Positions 1 to 11,643 of a stretch of 64,000 nucleotides of DNA are shown here, piece after piece. A program made the position numbers and the translations under genes. The notes beneath the pieces were generated by a model. It was not told the DNA's origin. It ran no database searches and was given only the letters and a program-made list of their open reading frames with translations. Source of the DNA: Panagrolaimus kolymaensis (taxonomy: Eukaryota; Nematoda; Chromadorea; Rhabditida; Panagrolaimidae); the NCBI GenBank assembly GCA_028622995.1, contig JAJQJQ010000036.1:620001-684000 (forward strand), read 5' to 3'. The stretch's first letter is position 1. Every line of letters starts with the position of its first letter.

Positions 1-122
1 GTCGCTAAAGAAAATTTATATATTTTAAAATTCAAAAAAAGAAACTAAAAGAAAATTCATAAAAAAAATATTTCCAAAGTTATAAAAAGAATTTCAGTAA
101 AATCCGGAAGAAAAAAAATTAC

Positions 123-237
123 TTGTGGATATTATTCTTTTTGGTGCATCAAAATGTAAATTATCAAAATTTATTAAGCCTATTGTTTGAGGTTTACGAG
201 GATATACAACTTCCGGGACATGTGGCAAAGCTAATAT
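123..237 (-). CDS. Possible isolated coding exon, product unknown
   Basis: On the minus strand a TTTTAG acceptor opens a 38-codon stretch in one frame. The peptide is rich in Pro and hydrophobics (contains PEVVYPRKPQ and NFDNLHFDAP) and has balanced codon use, unlike the homopolymer-rich DNA to its right. It could end at a GTAATT donor near 122 or run into a stop near 82. No family is recognised. It is probably an internal or 3' exon of a gene that continues beyond the left edge. Confidence 0.4.
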
Positions 238-2630
238 CTAAAATTTAAAATAAATATAAATTTTTTTAATTCTTGTTTATCCCTATTTTTTTTAAAATCA
301 AACAATTATTATTTACCTGATAGAAACAATTAATAAATAAAATAATAATAAATACATTTTTTGTACATAATATGGCTGTCATATTTTGTAGTTATCTTCT
401 CGCGACGAAAAATTCTTCGTTTTCGCAACGAAAAGAAAAAGCCCTGAGATTTATTTAAATAATAATAATGCAAATAAATAATAGCCAACAATTTTTTTTT
501 CGGACGATGACTTCCCAAATATAATTGCAGGGAACTTTTTTTTTTTGAAGATTTATAAAATCATTGATGATAGAAGAAGAAAAAATATATGGGAAAGAAT
601 GGCTGTAAAAAAAGTAAAATAAAGCTTTAGTTTCAAAAAAAAAAAAATACATCCGCCGCGCAATCGAAGCCACGAAAAGAAAGAAGAAAAAGAAAAAATG
701 AAGGCCTCAAAAACAAGCCAGATTTTTTGCATTTCTATCACATCGAAAAAAACCAAACAAGGTTTTTTTCTAACATAAAAAAAAATATTTATTTCACACA
801 CATTCACGCATTTTTTTCATAGTCGTCGTCGCCAAAGTTTAGTTTATTTTATTTTTACAATAATAGCAGAAAGAAGAAGATGAGAGAGTGGACATCGAAA
901 AAAATATGAAACATGAATGTTGTTTGCATATTTTTTTAATATTAAAAAAATATATAGGAGCCCAAAAAAGAGAAGGAAAATGGGGATTTATTTTGTATGT
1001 TGTTAAACAAGAAAAAAGATAGGATAAAGAAGATGAAAAAAATATATAAGAAAAGGACAACAACAACGACGTAAGAGATAAATGAGATGAGGGGATTTTA
1101 AAAAAATAATAATAAACGATAAAAAAAAGTTTTTTAAGTAATTTTTTTAAAATAATTAATTTGCTGTATTATATTTAAAAAATTATAATTAAGAAAAAGG
1201 AAAGAAAAGAAAGAGCTAATTTTTTGAAGAAAAAATAAAAAAGTGAAAGTGTCATGGTCAAAGGAGAAAACACATCATCGAACCGATAATTGACAACAAT
1301 GAAAATGAAAAGTCGTTTAACCTTTATCGACGGCGGTCGCGGATCGAACGGAACACGTTCATCCATCCATCAATTCCATTCATCAAAGTGTACTGAGATT
1401 TATTTTAAAATGAAAAAAGCCCTAAAGGAAAAACGAAATAAACGCGGAAGCTATCCAAGAAAAGAAAGTTAACCTTCTCCTCCTCCTCCTCCGATATTGT
1501 CGCCGCAGAAAGCAGAAACACAAAATTTAGAGATAAAAATCATTAAAATTTTGACATTTATAAAATTAATTAATTACTTACCACGTCTTTTTTTTTTTGA
1601 TTATCTCTCTTTTTTAAAATTAATATTAATTAACAATTGACTTTGAAGAAATGAAAAACAAGAAAAGAAAAAAAAAACTTGAAAAGAAAGGCTTTTTGAA
1701 TTCCGGTTAATCCAGAAAAAAAAATTGAATCAGTCAAATCAAAAGTTTCTTTTCTCAGGAAAGAAAAAGAAAAACGAGAAAGGAATGGAAGAAATAGAAT
1801 CGATGGATGAATGCAGGCAAAATCAGTCAGAGCCTGTCGCCTTTCTTTTCTTTTTTCTTTTACACGCTTCAAAAATATTTTATAAATAAATAAATAATAA
1901 TAAATAATTTTGAATTGACTTTCTTTAAAATATTTTTTTTTGGAGAAAAAAGAATTCGGAAATTATTAACCATTTTGAATCGCTTGAAAAAGAAAAATAA
2001 TAATTTAAAAGTGGATGGGGCATCACAAAAGAGCATCTCCATCCATCGCCTGCTACTTTCAAATCGCTTGCTTGCTACTTTCCTCTTTCTTCTGTTTGTT
2101 TGTTTGGTTGATGGCGATTTTCCTTTATTATTTCTTTGATCTAATTTGAAGAATGGAAAAAGAAGAATAGAAAGAAAAAAAAAATTGACCAGTTCATTGG
2201 CAAGTTTTCTCTCTTTCATCTTTCATTCACTTTTTTTTGTGTGCATGTCATTGTTATTCATCTCAAAAAAAAGAGGAGAAACACTTAAAAATGGAAATTA
2301 AAAAAAGGAGAAAATCTTTTTATAAATAAATAAAATTTTTAATAATTTATTTTTAAAAAAAAGAAGAAGGAAGAATGAAAAAAGAAGCAATTATAATAAT
2401 AATTTTCACTTCTGGATTATATTTTTTAGATTAATCGAAAAAGGCTACTATGCCACAATGCAACAAAAAAAAACAAGAAAAAAAAAACTTTAGAATAAGG
2501 TTTTTGTAAAAATTAAAAAAAAGATTGAAAGTAAAGGCGAAGAAGTTAACCTTGAGTCGCAATAGAAAGCATCCAAGTTATTAAAGAATTTATTTATATA
2601 ACAGTAAAATGGTTGTATGATGGTTTTTGG
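238..2630. other. Gene-poor polypurine / low-complexity stretch
   Basis: About 2.4 kb dominated on the plus strand by A and AG tracts (for example around 660-700, 850-900, 1190-1230 and 1640-1790). All ORFs here are homopolymer translations (Phe/Ser/Lys runs) without splice-linked partners. I see no supported gene, tRNA or known repeat. Confidence 0.6.
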
Positions 2631-2860
2631 GTAAAATGCTGTCAAAAAATATGAACAAATTGAAAAAAAAAATAGCGTATGAAAAAATCTTATCGTTATT
2701 GTAAGATGCCCATTAGATGCAGCACAATACATTCGTGTCAAAACCCCGGCTTTTTTAGGCCCAACAAAATTTTTTCTTTGCTTGCGGCATTTTTTATTCA
2801 AGGTTTTTTTTATTTTACCATCGTCGAACGAAAATCAAAGCTGTTACAATAAAACTTTCA
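2630..2860 (+). repeat. Upstream block of the rhomboid duplication, copy 1
   Basis: The run from the GGGTAAAATGCTGTCAAAAA region near 2630 through the stretch ending in ACAATAAAACTTTCAAA near 2856 recurs with scattered substitutions at about 5253-5480. Both copies lie directly upstream of an EF-hand rhomboid gene, so this is the 5' part of the same tandem duplication. In copy 1 the block passes almost directly into the start codon at 2889. Confidence 0.8.
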
Positions 2861-2888
2861 AAAAGCAAACATTTTTATATTTTGAAAA

Positions 2889-4404
2889 ATGACTGATCAT
2901 CCGAAGAAAACGCAACCATCACCTCTTCCTCCTCTACTACTACAACAACAATGTCCAACATCAGCTGTAATTAAACATTGTGTTAAGTCAGAAGAATGTA
3001 AAACATGGTGGGATTTTTTCAAAATGGTATGTTTCTTTATTTTTTGTTGAAGTTGCTTGTCTTAAACTTTCTCCAATAGTATTGCTTTCTATTTGGCTAC
3101 TCTCTTTTGCGAGAGTCGATTATTAGCTTCTTAATTCACTATTTGATGTTGTTATTTTGTGAGTTTAAAAGTATGTACTAATAATGAATGATTTTTTAGA
3201 TTGACACCAATCAAGATGGATATATTCCTGTTGAAGATATGAAACAAGCTGTACCAAAAAATCATGAATTCTTCCATATCAGCGTGGATGAAGTAAAGAG
3301 AGTGAATAGAATTATTCACAAATGTGATAGAAATGGTGATGCAATGATTGATTTTCCTGAATTTTGTGAAATTGTAAGCTTTGGTTATATCTCTTAAATC
3401 TTACTATAGCTCTAAAAGCCAACGATAACGCTCCTATGATTAGCTAATCCTTTATATTTTTAGATGTACACCGCAAAGAAACAGCCTTTCAAAAGACTTA
3501 TCATTGCTATGGGAAATGCAGTAACACGTAAATCAAAGCAAGCTAAAACTACATCAAACTTACAAGAACGGTCGCCTATACCATTATTTATTATGCTCAT
3601 CTCAATTCTCGAAGTCGCAACATATTTCTATTTTGCTGTTGGTTCTGATGATGGTATAGCTGCTGATCGCCCTCCACCTATAAACAATGGATTGGATGTT
3701 GCACCTGGTCACAAATGGGATATATGGCGATATTTTACATATGTTTTACTTCATAATGGATATATGCATTTGTTAATCAATGTGATTGTGCAATTGATCG
3801 TTGGAATGTCGCTTGAATTAGTTCATAATGGTTTTCGAATCGCTGCTATTTACTTCCTTGGTGCTTTTACTGGTGGTTTACTTTTCTATGTTTTTGATCC
3901 TACCATGTATCTTGTTGGTGAGTTTTTTCACTACATATTTGCCTGTCTTGAATGTTTTTTACGCAATCATAACCGACTATTTTTTTAGGTGCTTCTGGTG
4001 GTGTTTATGCCCTCATTACTGCTCATCTAGCTGATGTATTTTTAAATTGGTCTGAAATGTCATTTCGTTGGACGAGACTTGCTATTTTCGGTTTATGGGT
4101 TATTGTTGATTTTGGTTTTGCTATTTATTCACGTTTTTTCATAGAAGAAGAATCAAGAGTTTGTTTTTTCTTTCTTTCTTTGGATTATTATAAATTTCTT
4201 TATATTTGCTTTTAGGTTGCTGTGATGGGACATTTGGGTGGCGCTATAGCAGGCTTATTCCTTGGTGTGGTAATTTTAAAAAATCGTGTCGAAGAGGACT
4301 ATGAACGTATTGTATGGTGGATCTCTTTAATTGTCTACATAATGTTTATCCTCCTTTGTGTATTTTGTATAGCTATTGATATTAAAGTTAAGTCTGACGA
4401 CTAA
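2889..4404 (+). CDS. EF-hand rhomboid intramembrane serine protease, copy 1 (374 aa)
   Basis: Exons 2889-3026, 3200-3373, 3464-3917, 3989-4158 and 4216-4404; all phases close. The order is a Pro-rich N-terminus, an EF-hand pair (loops starting DTNQDG near residue 48 and DRNGDA near 89), then a rhomboid core. The core has the WR motif (DIWRYF), HNGYMHLLIN in TM2, the GASGG catalytic serine at about 258 and the histidine in GHLGGAIAG at about 318. The EF-hand plus rhomboid order is that of animal RHBDL3/Rhomboid-4-type proteases, which cleave transmembrane substrates; calcium control by the EF-hands is known in that group and inferred here. The first EF loop ends in Asp at position 12. This is the upstream member of a tandem pair. 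It lacks about 200 bp of 5' sequence kept by copy 2, so its expression may differ. Confidence 0.9.
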
Positions 4405-5252
4405 TAAAGTTTAAAAAATAAATAAATGTATTTACACTTAATTTTTCATGTGTCGTCTTAGTTATTAAACTTCTTTTAAATCAATGAAGAAAAATGTCGT
4501 TTAACGAATTCAGAAAATGGATAATTATGTGATAGAAGAAAAAAGTAAAACAACAATGGGTTCTTTAGCAGAAATAAGCAAGTTCGCCTCTCTACGGGAG
4601 GCTTTCTGCTTGTCTATGTTTCTTTATCAAAAATTCGATTGGCTAACAATGATTCAAAAAAAGCGGATTATTACACCTTTTAAGCTCTAACTTTCATCAA
4701 CTGGAAAGCATAATGAACTCTAAACATCCTTTATGCCCTAAAATTCTTATCGCCCTATTATGTTTTAATATTTAATTATTTCATGGATAACCTTTCTATA
4801 AAAAATTATACTGTTGTTTATCCAAGTTTTTGTTTATTTCGAAATTCTTGTCTCATACCAAACTTCAAAAAGACCTATAAAAATACCATAATTGAAGACT
4901 GCTTTCCATATTCCAAATAATGACCACAGCTAAACATTTTTGCAGAGATTTTGATATCTAACCTTAACAATTTTTTATTTGACATCACACACGACAACTT
5001 TTCTCGTGTTTTAATTGATAAAAAATTATGAGATGGTCAACTTGTTTCTTAAATCCTATAGCATCTTTGGTTCTCTCCCATTCGTTGGATCCTTCTTTAT
5101 CTTTAAATCCTTCGGCACCACAAAGAAAGCAACCATTCATCACCGCTTCATTTTCAATTCAATAAAAATTCAAAGTTCATTCTTCAAACACTCTTTCAAA
5201 AGAATGAACATTTTCAAGCTAATTTTTTCATTCATGTCCTGATTTTTTTTGG
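4405..5252. other. Intergenic DNA between the two rhomboid copies
   Basis: AATAAA-type polyadenylation signals follow the stop directly. The stretch around 4495-4585 resembles the DNA downstream of copy 2 (about 7345-7425), so the duplication includes 3' flank. No gene is supported; a plus-strand ORF at 5015-5242 has no homology or splice partner. Confidence 0.6.
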
Positions 5253-5480
5253 GTAAAATACTGTCAAAAAAATGAACAAATTGAAAAGAAAATTAGCGTA
5301 AGAAATAACATTATCGTTACTGTAAGATGCCCATTAGATGCATCACAATTCATTCGTTTCAAAACCTCGATTTTTTTAGGCCCAACAAAATTTTTTCTTT
5401 GCTTGCCGCATTTTTTAATCAAGTTTTTTTTTCTACCAACATCGAACGAAAATCAAAGCTGTTACAATAAAACTTTCAAA
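5253..5480 (+). repeat. Upstream block of the rhomboid duplication, copy 2
   Basis: Diverged repeat of about 2630-2860. Here the block is followed by about 240 bp, including a TTTTTTGCAG acceptor near 5626-5637, before the start codon at 5724. Copy 1 lacks that interval. Confidence 0.8.
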
Positions 5481-5723
5481 TAGCAATGCATGTATGTTTT
5501 TATTATTCATATTTATGGTAAAGAGAAAATAAATAAAAAAGAAATATGCAAATTTTTTAGCCATCAAAAAAATTAATCAATTGGTATGAAATTTTTGTTT
5601 TCGTCATTCAATCTCAATCAGTTGGCTTTTTTGCAGCTTCAAAAGAACGTCGTCGTCGTCGCCTTTTTTGGCTTGATCCATCATCATCATCAAAAGGTTT
5701 TGAACATATTTATATTTTGAAAA

Positions 5724-7255
5724 ATGACTGATCATCCGAAGAAACCGCGACCACCACCACCTCTTCCTCCTCAACTACAACAACGTCCAACATCAGCTGT
5801 AATTGAACATTGCGATAATTCAGAAGATTGTGATACATGGTGGGATTTTTTCAAAATGGTATGTTTCTTCATTTTTTGTTGGATTTTTTACAAGTTGCTT
5901 GTCTTGGACTTTCTTTCCTCCATAGTTTTACTTTCTATTTCGCTATTCATTCACTTTTGCGTGAGTCGATTATAAGCTTCTTATTTCGCTTTTTGTTGTT
6001 ATTTTTGTGGGTTTAAAAGTATGTACTAAAAATGATTATTTTTTAGAATGACACCGATCAAGATGGATATATTCCTGTTGAAGATATGAAACTTGTTGTA
6101 TCAAAAAATCGTGAATTCTTCCATATCAGCGTTCATGAAGTACATAGAATGATTGACAAATGTGATAGAAATGGTGATGCAATGATTGATTTTCCTGAAT
6201 TTTGTGAAATTGTAAGCTTTGATTATATCTCTTAAATCTTACTATAGCTGTAAAAGCAAACGATAACTTCCTATGAACAAAATTAGCTAATTTTTTATAT
6301 TTTTAGATGTACACCGCAAAGAATCAACGTCTCAAAAAATATACCATCGTTATGGGAAATGCAGTAACACGTAAATCAAAGCAAGCTGAAACTACATCAT
6401 ACTTACATGAATATACATGTTGGCCTCCACCATTATTTATCATTCTCATCTCAATTCTCGAAGTTACAACATATTTCTATTTTGCTGTTGGTTCCGATGG
6501 TGGTATAGCAGCTGATCGTCCTCCACCTATAAACAATGGATTGGATGTTGCACCTGGTCACAAATGGGATATATGGCGATATTTTACATATGTTTTACTT
6601 CATAATGGATATATGCATTTGTTAAGCAACGTGATTATGCAATTGATCCTTGGAATGTCGCTTGAATTAGTTCATAATGGTTTTCGAATCGCTGCTATTT
6701 ACTTCCTTGGTGCTTTTACTGGTGGTTTACTTTTCTATGTTTTTGATCCTAACACGTATCTTGTTGGTGAGTTTTTTTCACTTCATGTATGCCTGTTTTG
6801 TATGTTTTTTACGCAATCATAACTTACTATCTCTTTTAGGTGCTTCTGGTGGTGTTTATGCCCTCATTACTGCTCATCTAGCTGATGTATTTTTAAATTG
6901 GTCAGAAATGCCTTTTCGTTGGATGAGACTTGTTCTCTTTGGTGTATGGGTTATTGCTGATTTTGGGTTTGCTATTTATTCACGTTACAGCATAGAAAAA
7001 AAATCAAAAGTTTGTTTTTTTCTTTCCTCGGATTACTATAAAACTGTTTATATCTGCTTTTAGGTTGCTTTCATGGGACATTTGGGTGGCGCTATAGCAG
7101 GCTTATTCCTTGGTGTGGTAATTTTAAGAAATCTTGAAAAAAAGAAACATGAACGTGTAGTATGGTGGATCTCTTTGGTTGTCTACATAATATTTATCCT
7201 CATTTGTATAATTTGTATAGCTTCTGATATTAAAGTTAAATCTGGCGATAAATAA
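5724..7255 (+). CDS. EF-hand rhomboid intramembrane serine protease, copy 2 (373 aa)
   Basis: Exons 5724-5858, 6047-6211, 6307-6766, 6840-7009 and 7064-7255; intron positions and phases match copy 1 exactly. It has EF-hand loops beginning DTDQDG and DRNGDA, the WR motif, MHLLSN in TM2, the catalytic Ser in GASGG at about 256 and the catalytic His in GHLGGAIAG at about 316, so the protein looks active. Differences from copy 1 cluster in the N-terminal Pro-rich tract, the loop before TM1 (an inserted CWPPPL segment) and the C-terminal tail. TM cores and introns remain close, pointing to a fairly recent tandem duplication. A probable 5' UTR acceptor lies at about 5637. Confidence 0.9.
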
Positions 7256-7740
7256 AGATAAAAAATAAATGTATTTACACCTAACTTTTCATGTTTTTTT
7301 TTCTTTTAAACTTCTTTTAACAGCGAATCAATGAACAAAATTAGCGATTAACGAAATCAAAAACGGGTAATCATGTGAAAGAAAAATTTAGTCGAACAAC
7401 AATGGTTTATTTAGCAGAAATAGCATCACAAAAAACTAATGTTGTTAAAATAGCTCGTCGAAAATCACTCACTATAAAAGAGGCTAATGGCAGATCGAAC
7501 AAAGATTACCTAAATTTTATGCATGTCTTTTTTGCCTCAAAAGTTGCAAACATTGATACAAAAGTTTTGCTAAATAAAAATCAAGCCTTTGCTGGCAAAA
7601 AATGACCAATTTGCAAAACCATGGGAAAACTTGTTTGCATTCATTCTCTCATTTTTCTAATTCATTCAAAAGTTTGCAAGTGTTTGTTTCAGGAAGAATC
7701 ATTTTCAAAAAAATTTGCATGAACCTTCTACAAAAACGCA
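7256..7740. other. Intergenic DNA downstream of rhomboid copy 2
   Basis: Polyadenylation-type AATAAA follows the stop. The 76-residue ORF at 7375-7605 lies in sequence whose counterpart after copy 1 (around 4533) is not open, so I treat it as duplicated non-coding flank. Confidence 0.55.
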
Positions 7741-7748
7741 TATAAAAG
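7741..7748 (+). promoter_or_regulatory. TATA box, upstream of the 7918 gene
   Basis: TATAAAAG followed by CTTCA lies 177 bp before the start codon at 7918. The same TATAAAAGCTTCA string precedes the proteasome ATPase gene at 50534. Confidence 0.5.
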
Positions 7749-7917
7749 CTTCAATGACAACCATTTTTCGTCACATTAGTGTTTTGCTGCTGCTGCAACG
7801 TCGTCGTCGTCGTCAATCTCGTCATCATCGTGTTTAATTCAATCTTCTAAGAAAGCTGTAATATCATCTCAATTATTACAAAGAAAGCCAACAACCATCT
7901 TCTTCAACAATCTCATC

Positions 7918-8496
7918 ATGCGTCGTTTATGTTTTCTTCTATTTGGTAGTTTTATTATTTTATCAAGTACTATGTTTACAATCGTCAAAGCTGATAACAA
8001 ACTTACTTGTGAAAAATTCGCTGATTGTGCAAAAGAATATCAAAAAGTCAAAACTTCAACATTGAAATCTTTAGATGATGTTAAAAATTATTACAAGCTG
8101 CATAAGGTTCTTCTTCAAGGTGTTATCGTTTTAAAAGCTCAAGATTCAATATTCAATGAAACTGTTATCAAAAAGTTCAATCTTCGTGGAACTCAAACTG
8201 ATCCTATGAATCAATGGTATCTTACTATGGAAAATTTCTATTTTGATTATCTTGAAGGAAAATTATGGACAAAGAAAATGCAAAAACAAGCTGTTACATG
8301 GCGTACTTCGGCTGAAAAGGAATATTTTGATAAAGTTTATGACCTTATGAAAGATAATAAAGCTGATGTTTTTGTTCCTGAAGATGTTTTAGAAAAAGCA
8401 AAATTGGTTACTACGACATCTACTGCTGCTGATGATAAAGCTGCTTTATTCACTCTTGGTATTGCTGGTGGTATCGTTGCAATGTATTCATATTAA
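7918..8496 (+). CDS. Intronless secreted protein of unknown function (192 aa)
   Basis: A single open frame beginning with a clear signal peptide (about residues 1-25, ending VKA before DNK). The mature part is Lys-rich and predicted helical, with two close cysteines (LTCEKFADC) and one N-glycosylation sequon (FNETV). The last 18 residues are hydrophobic (starting AALFTLGIAGG) with no charged tail, which could be a GPI-anchor signal. I do not recognise the family. The TATA box 177 bp upstream and the Lys/Ala-rich codons suggest a well-expressed gene. Absence of introns is unusual here, where most genes have several. AATAAA occurs downstream near 8610. Confidence 0.8.
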   Translation: MRRLCFLLFGSFIILSSTMFTIVKADNKLTCEKFADCAKEYQKVKTSTLKSLDDVKNYYKLHKVLLQGVIVLKAQDSIFNETVIKKFNLRGTQTDPMNQWYLTMENFYFDYLEGKLWTKKMQKQAVTWRTSAEKEYFDKVYDLMKDNKADVFVPEDVLEKAKLVTTTSTAADDKAALFTLGIAGGIVAMYSY

Positions 8497-9177
8497 ATAT
8501 CCAATCTCATGGAAAGAATGTCCGCTGCTGCTGGTGCTAACTTAATAATACTTGATGATGATAAAACGTAATTTTTTTTTGTCGTTTCTCTTTTTGTGAT
8601 AATGATTGAATAAAAATTGTATTAATTTTATAATTGTGTGATTAGTGGTCGATTAAAAGCTTTATTGGGTGGTTACTGTAGTTACATGTAAGCTTTTGGA
8701 TTATGATTATAACCTTACTTACTGGGGATTTGGGCTTAGAAGCTTTTATTGCTATTGAAGCAAATGCTTATGTCGGTCAAAGTAAAAGTTAGCTTCGAAA
8801 TGAGATGGCAGCGAGTTACTCAATCAAATGGTTTACAAGTAATCAAGCAGAGAATTGCTTTCATTATGACTTCGAATAAAGCACCACCTTGTTTTCTTCA
8901 AACTTGAGATTATGTATGTATCGCCAATGTTTTCGTTTTACACAAAGAGATAACCACGCAAAAAGATGCTAATCGAAAGTTAAAAACATAACAACGTTTA
9001 TACACATTCAATAAAAAAAATTAACAATATGAACAACTATATACAATACAATAAACATAAAGGTTTAAAGGCTATCAATACATACATAAACAAACAAAAA
9101 AGTTCTTATGACAATTAAACAACTTATAAGAACTAAAAAACAGCTTTCTAGTAGGCTAACAACAATCAAATGTACTA
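8497..9177. other. Intergenic DNA between convergent genes
   Basis: 3' flank of two converging genes (7918 plus, 9747 minus). No coding signal or repeat recognised. Confidence 0.5.
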
Positions 9178-9747
9178 CTAATCAGGAAAATGAATTTCAA
9201 CAGTTGGGTAATGACTTTGAACATAATCATCGATATCCCATGTTGAAATATTAGTTTTACCATCGACGATATTTGAGCTCCAATGTGCAATCAGCTTCAA
9301 AGATGGAACAAAAAAGGTCTTGAAATCTTCTAATTTGACTTCACAGCATGAAAGATAAACTTCTTCAACATTTGTGTAATCAAGTTTTGACAACAGCTTT
9401 GAAATATATTCAGCACTTTCATTGAACAAGAGCATCGTCTTCTTTACAACAAAAGGATGATTCTGTTTGAGGAGGAAATCAGTTGAAGGATAAATAGTAA
9501 TTTCTCCTTCATTCACACGGTATGTATTTGTATCATAATTCACATATAACGAATCAACTTGATAATCATGTCGTTTACGAATTCGTTGAGCAAAATCTTT
9601 ACAGCATTGAGAAAGTTTGAGTTGGATTGGAAGTGAAGCTGTTGAAAGAATATAACATCTTGATGGATATGAGATGGAATAGTTTTGATACCACATGGTA
9701 GGAAACGAAATTGATGATGAAGGTAGTTGATTGACATCGTTTTCCAT
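9178..9747 (-). CDS. Nematode F-box-family-like protein (189 aa)
   Basis: One exon read from 9747 down to 9178. A TTTTCAG acceptor 23 bp before the ATG suggests trans-splicing, so I chose this start over the longer ORF beginning at 9849. The N-terminus (around residues 20-60, containing YPSRCYILSTASLP and KLSQCCKDF) has the hydrophobic/Cys pattern of F-box-like regions in large clade IV nematode families. The following part (LLSKLDYTNVEEVYLSCC) resembles the repeat-like segments in the same families. A role as a substrate adaptor for ubiquitin ligase is inference from family resemblance only. It is shorter than typical members and may be C-terminally truncated. Confidence 0.7.
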   Translation of the reverse strand: MENDVNQLPSSSISFPTMWYQNYSISYPSRCYILSTASLPIQLKLSQCCKDFAQRIRKRHDYQVDSLYVNYDTNTYRVNEGEITIYPSTDFLLKQNHPFVVKKTMLLFNESAEYISKLLSKLDYTNVEEVYLSCCEVKLEDFKTFFVPSLKLIAHWSSNIVDGKTNISTWDIDDYVQSHYPTVEIHFPD

Positions 9748-10332
9748 TGTGAGTTTGATAATCGTCAAATCTGAAAAGAAAGTAAAAGTTAAAAATATTT
9801 TTTTAAGTAAAACAAAGTGCAAAAAAGGAGGAAATAAACGCGTAAACAAGAAAGCATCAAAGCGAAAGTGTTGGTTTATGATTTTTTTGTCAGAAAATTA
9901 GTGGTTATACCAAAGAGAAAAGCAGATGAAGAAGATGTTACTCATCAAAAGTAATTTATGCTGTAAAAAATCAAACTCATAAAACTTTTTTCGATAAAAA
10001 CCCAAACGTTGTTGGAAGTTTACCATTCAACAACAATTTTTAGATTTGATAGCTCTGAAAAAACTTCGTTTCAAGAGCTTTTCATTCTTATAATTTATGG
10101 TTTTTCCTTCCTAATTTTTGTTTGTGTTAGCTGATGCATTTTCTTTGATATCATCCATCCATAAATTATTTTTGCGATGTGATTATTAAAAAAAAGTTTC
10201 AAAAAAATAACAATATGAAGGCCGTTAGTGCAAATGTATTTCTTACTTCGTCTTATTTGTTGCACCACATTTGAGAGACAAAATTTAGCCCTTCAAATTG
10301 ATGTTTATCACGGCTATTGTTGTTGATGTTTA
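9748..10332. other. Intergenic DNA between two minus-strand genes
   Basis: AT-rich, no coding frame supported. It contains the promoter side of the 9747 gene and the 3' flank of the chemoreceptor at 10333. Confidence 0.5.
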
Positions 10333-11643
10333 TTATTCCCATAATTTTTGTAAATTTTTAAAATAACTATCAATTTGTTGATTAATGGGTAATGATTTTC
10401 CTAAGGGACTTTTAACAGCAATAACAATGGAATATAAAGGAGATGGTTTTAGTTTAGCTCGTTTATCTTGAAATACTTTCGACATTCTATAAATCATCGT
10501 AATAATGAAAGCAAGGTTATATGACTAAAAAAAAAATATGTATTATATTTTCTTTCTGGAATCATGTTTTTTTTGGACACGGTCATTGATTCCAAAGCTT
10601 TGCGAAACTGTTTTCTTACCAAATGAAAAAGTGATGGAGGAATGAAATCTTCGGTAATTAAATTATGAATAAATATCATTAATGGCCCAAATGGAGCAAT
10701 AAAAGTAAAAATATATATTGTTGGATAAATAAATGATAAAACTTTAACATTTTCAAGGATCTAAAAAAGTCTTTTTTACAATTTAGAGCTGGCTTGGTTG
10801 TTTTTGGATTTTTTTTAGGTTTGTAGTATGTGTTTTTTTACCTGATATCGCTCTTTTAATGAAACTTGATATGCAAAAGATTTATATGCTTTTCGATTAA
10901 TTAAATAAAGTAATTTACAAATTATTAAAGTTATTATATGCATTGAAAGAATAAAATATGTTGTGTATAATTGGAGAAGCTTGAAACTCGAAGCAACTGA
11001 AACAAAAAACAAAAAATTTAGTTAAAAGCACACGACCACGATTTCCCTGGAGCAAAAAAACTCCCGCATTAAAAATGGAATTAAATAAATTACAGTTAAA
11101 AAACCCGTGAAAAATATTATTAAAATTAATCCCAAATTAGAATTATTATTATATTTTCCAATAAATATACTCGCAATAATTCTTTCAAGAACAATAATAA
11201 ATAAATTCACGCGAAAAATTTGAGCAAAAAATGCTAAAATTATTGGAATTAAAATATTTGTTGTTTCAATATTAAATCGAAAAATTAAATAATAAAATGA
11301 TGTTGTAATTGATAATAAACATAAAATTAAACATGGTGGATAACAAAATAAATTCATATAAATTCTATAAAAAAAATTAGGGTAATTCGAGAAAATTAGA
11401 AAAAAAAAATTTAGCAAAAAAGTTAGTGAATCAAGTTTGGGTGTTTCTGACGAAGATTCTCGTTGGCTTGATTGCTTCCGGTTAAAAAAAATATTTATGC
11501 AAATACACGTACCTCAAATTTCTTGGTAAACTAACTTTTAATATTTTATTTCTCATGCTAATGGTAAATGAATACATAATAATTCCAATAAATCCAAGGA
11601 ATAAATTAATGCAATAAAAACCAATCAAAGCTGTTTCTTCCAT
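10333..11643 (-). CDS. Sre-type nematode chemoreceptor GPCR
   Basis: Minus-strand exons: 11643-11513, 11364 to about 11040, 10996-10842, 10760-10620 and 10524-10333. Seven hydrophobic segments are spread over them. Marks of the Sre class are ERIIASIFIGKY after TM3, NRKAYKS after TM5 and SLKERYQ before TM6. Such receptors sit in sensory cilia and detect environmental chemicals in C. elegans; that role is inferred. The exon 2 to exon 3 junction is unresolved: exon 3 needs a phase-1 donor, and the only in-phase choice (GGTTTTTT near 11103) would shorten TM4, while the donor-like sites near 11040 are out of phase. This could be an unusual splice site, a frameshift or a sequence error. Start chosen at MEETALIG; MKFNFLK at 11664 is an alternative. 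Confidence 0.75.

Noticed and set aside
330..2801. Series of ORFs of 60-116 residues on both strands
   Set aside because: Translations are Phe/Lys/Ser runs from A/T homopolymers, with no domain, no signal that pairs with splice sites and no second exon.
7375..7605. 76-residue plus-strand ORF after rhomboid copy 2
   Set aside because: It starts without an ATG context gain, has no homology that I know, and the matching duplicated flank after copy 1 is not open.
9748..9849. Longer start for the F-box-like protein at 9849
   Set aside because: The added 34 residues are hydrophobic and contain a TTTTCAG acceptor, so they are more likely outron/5' UTR.
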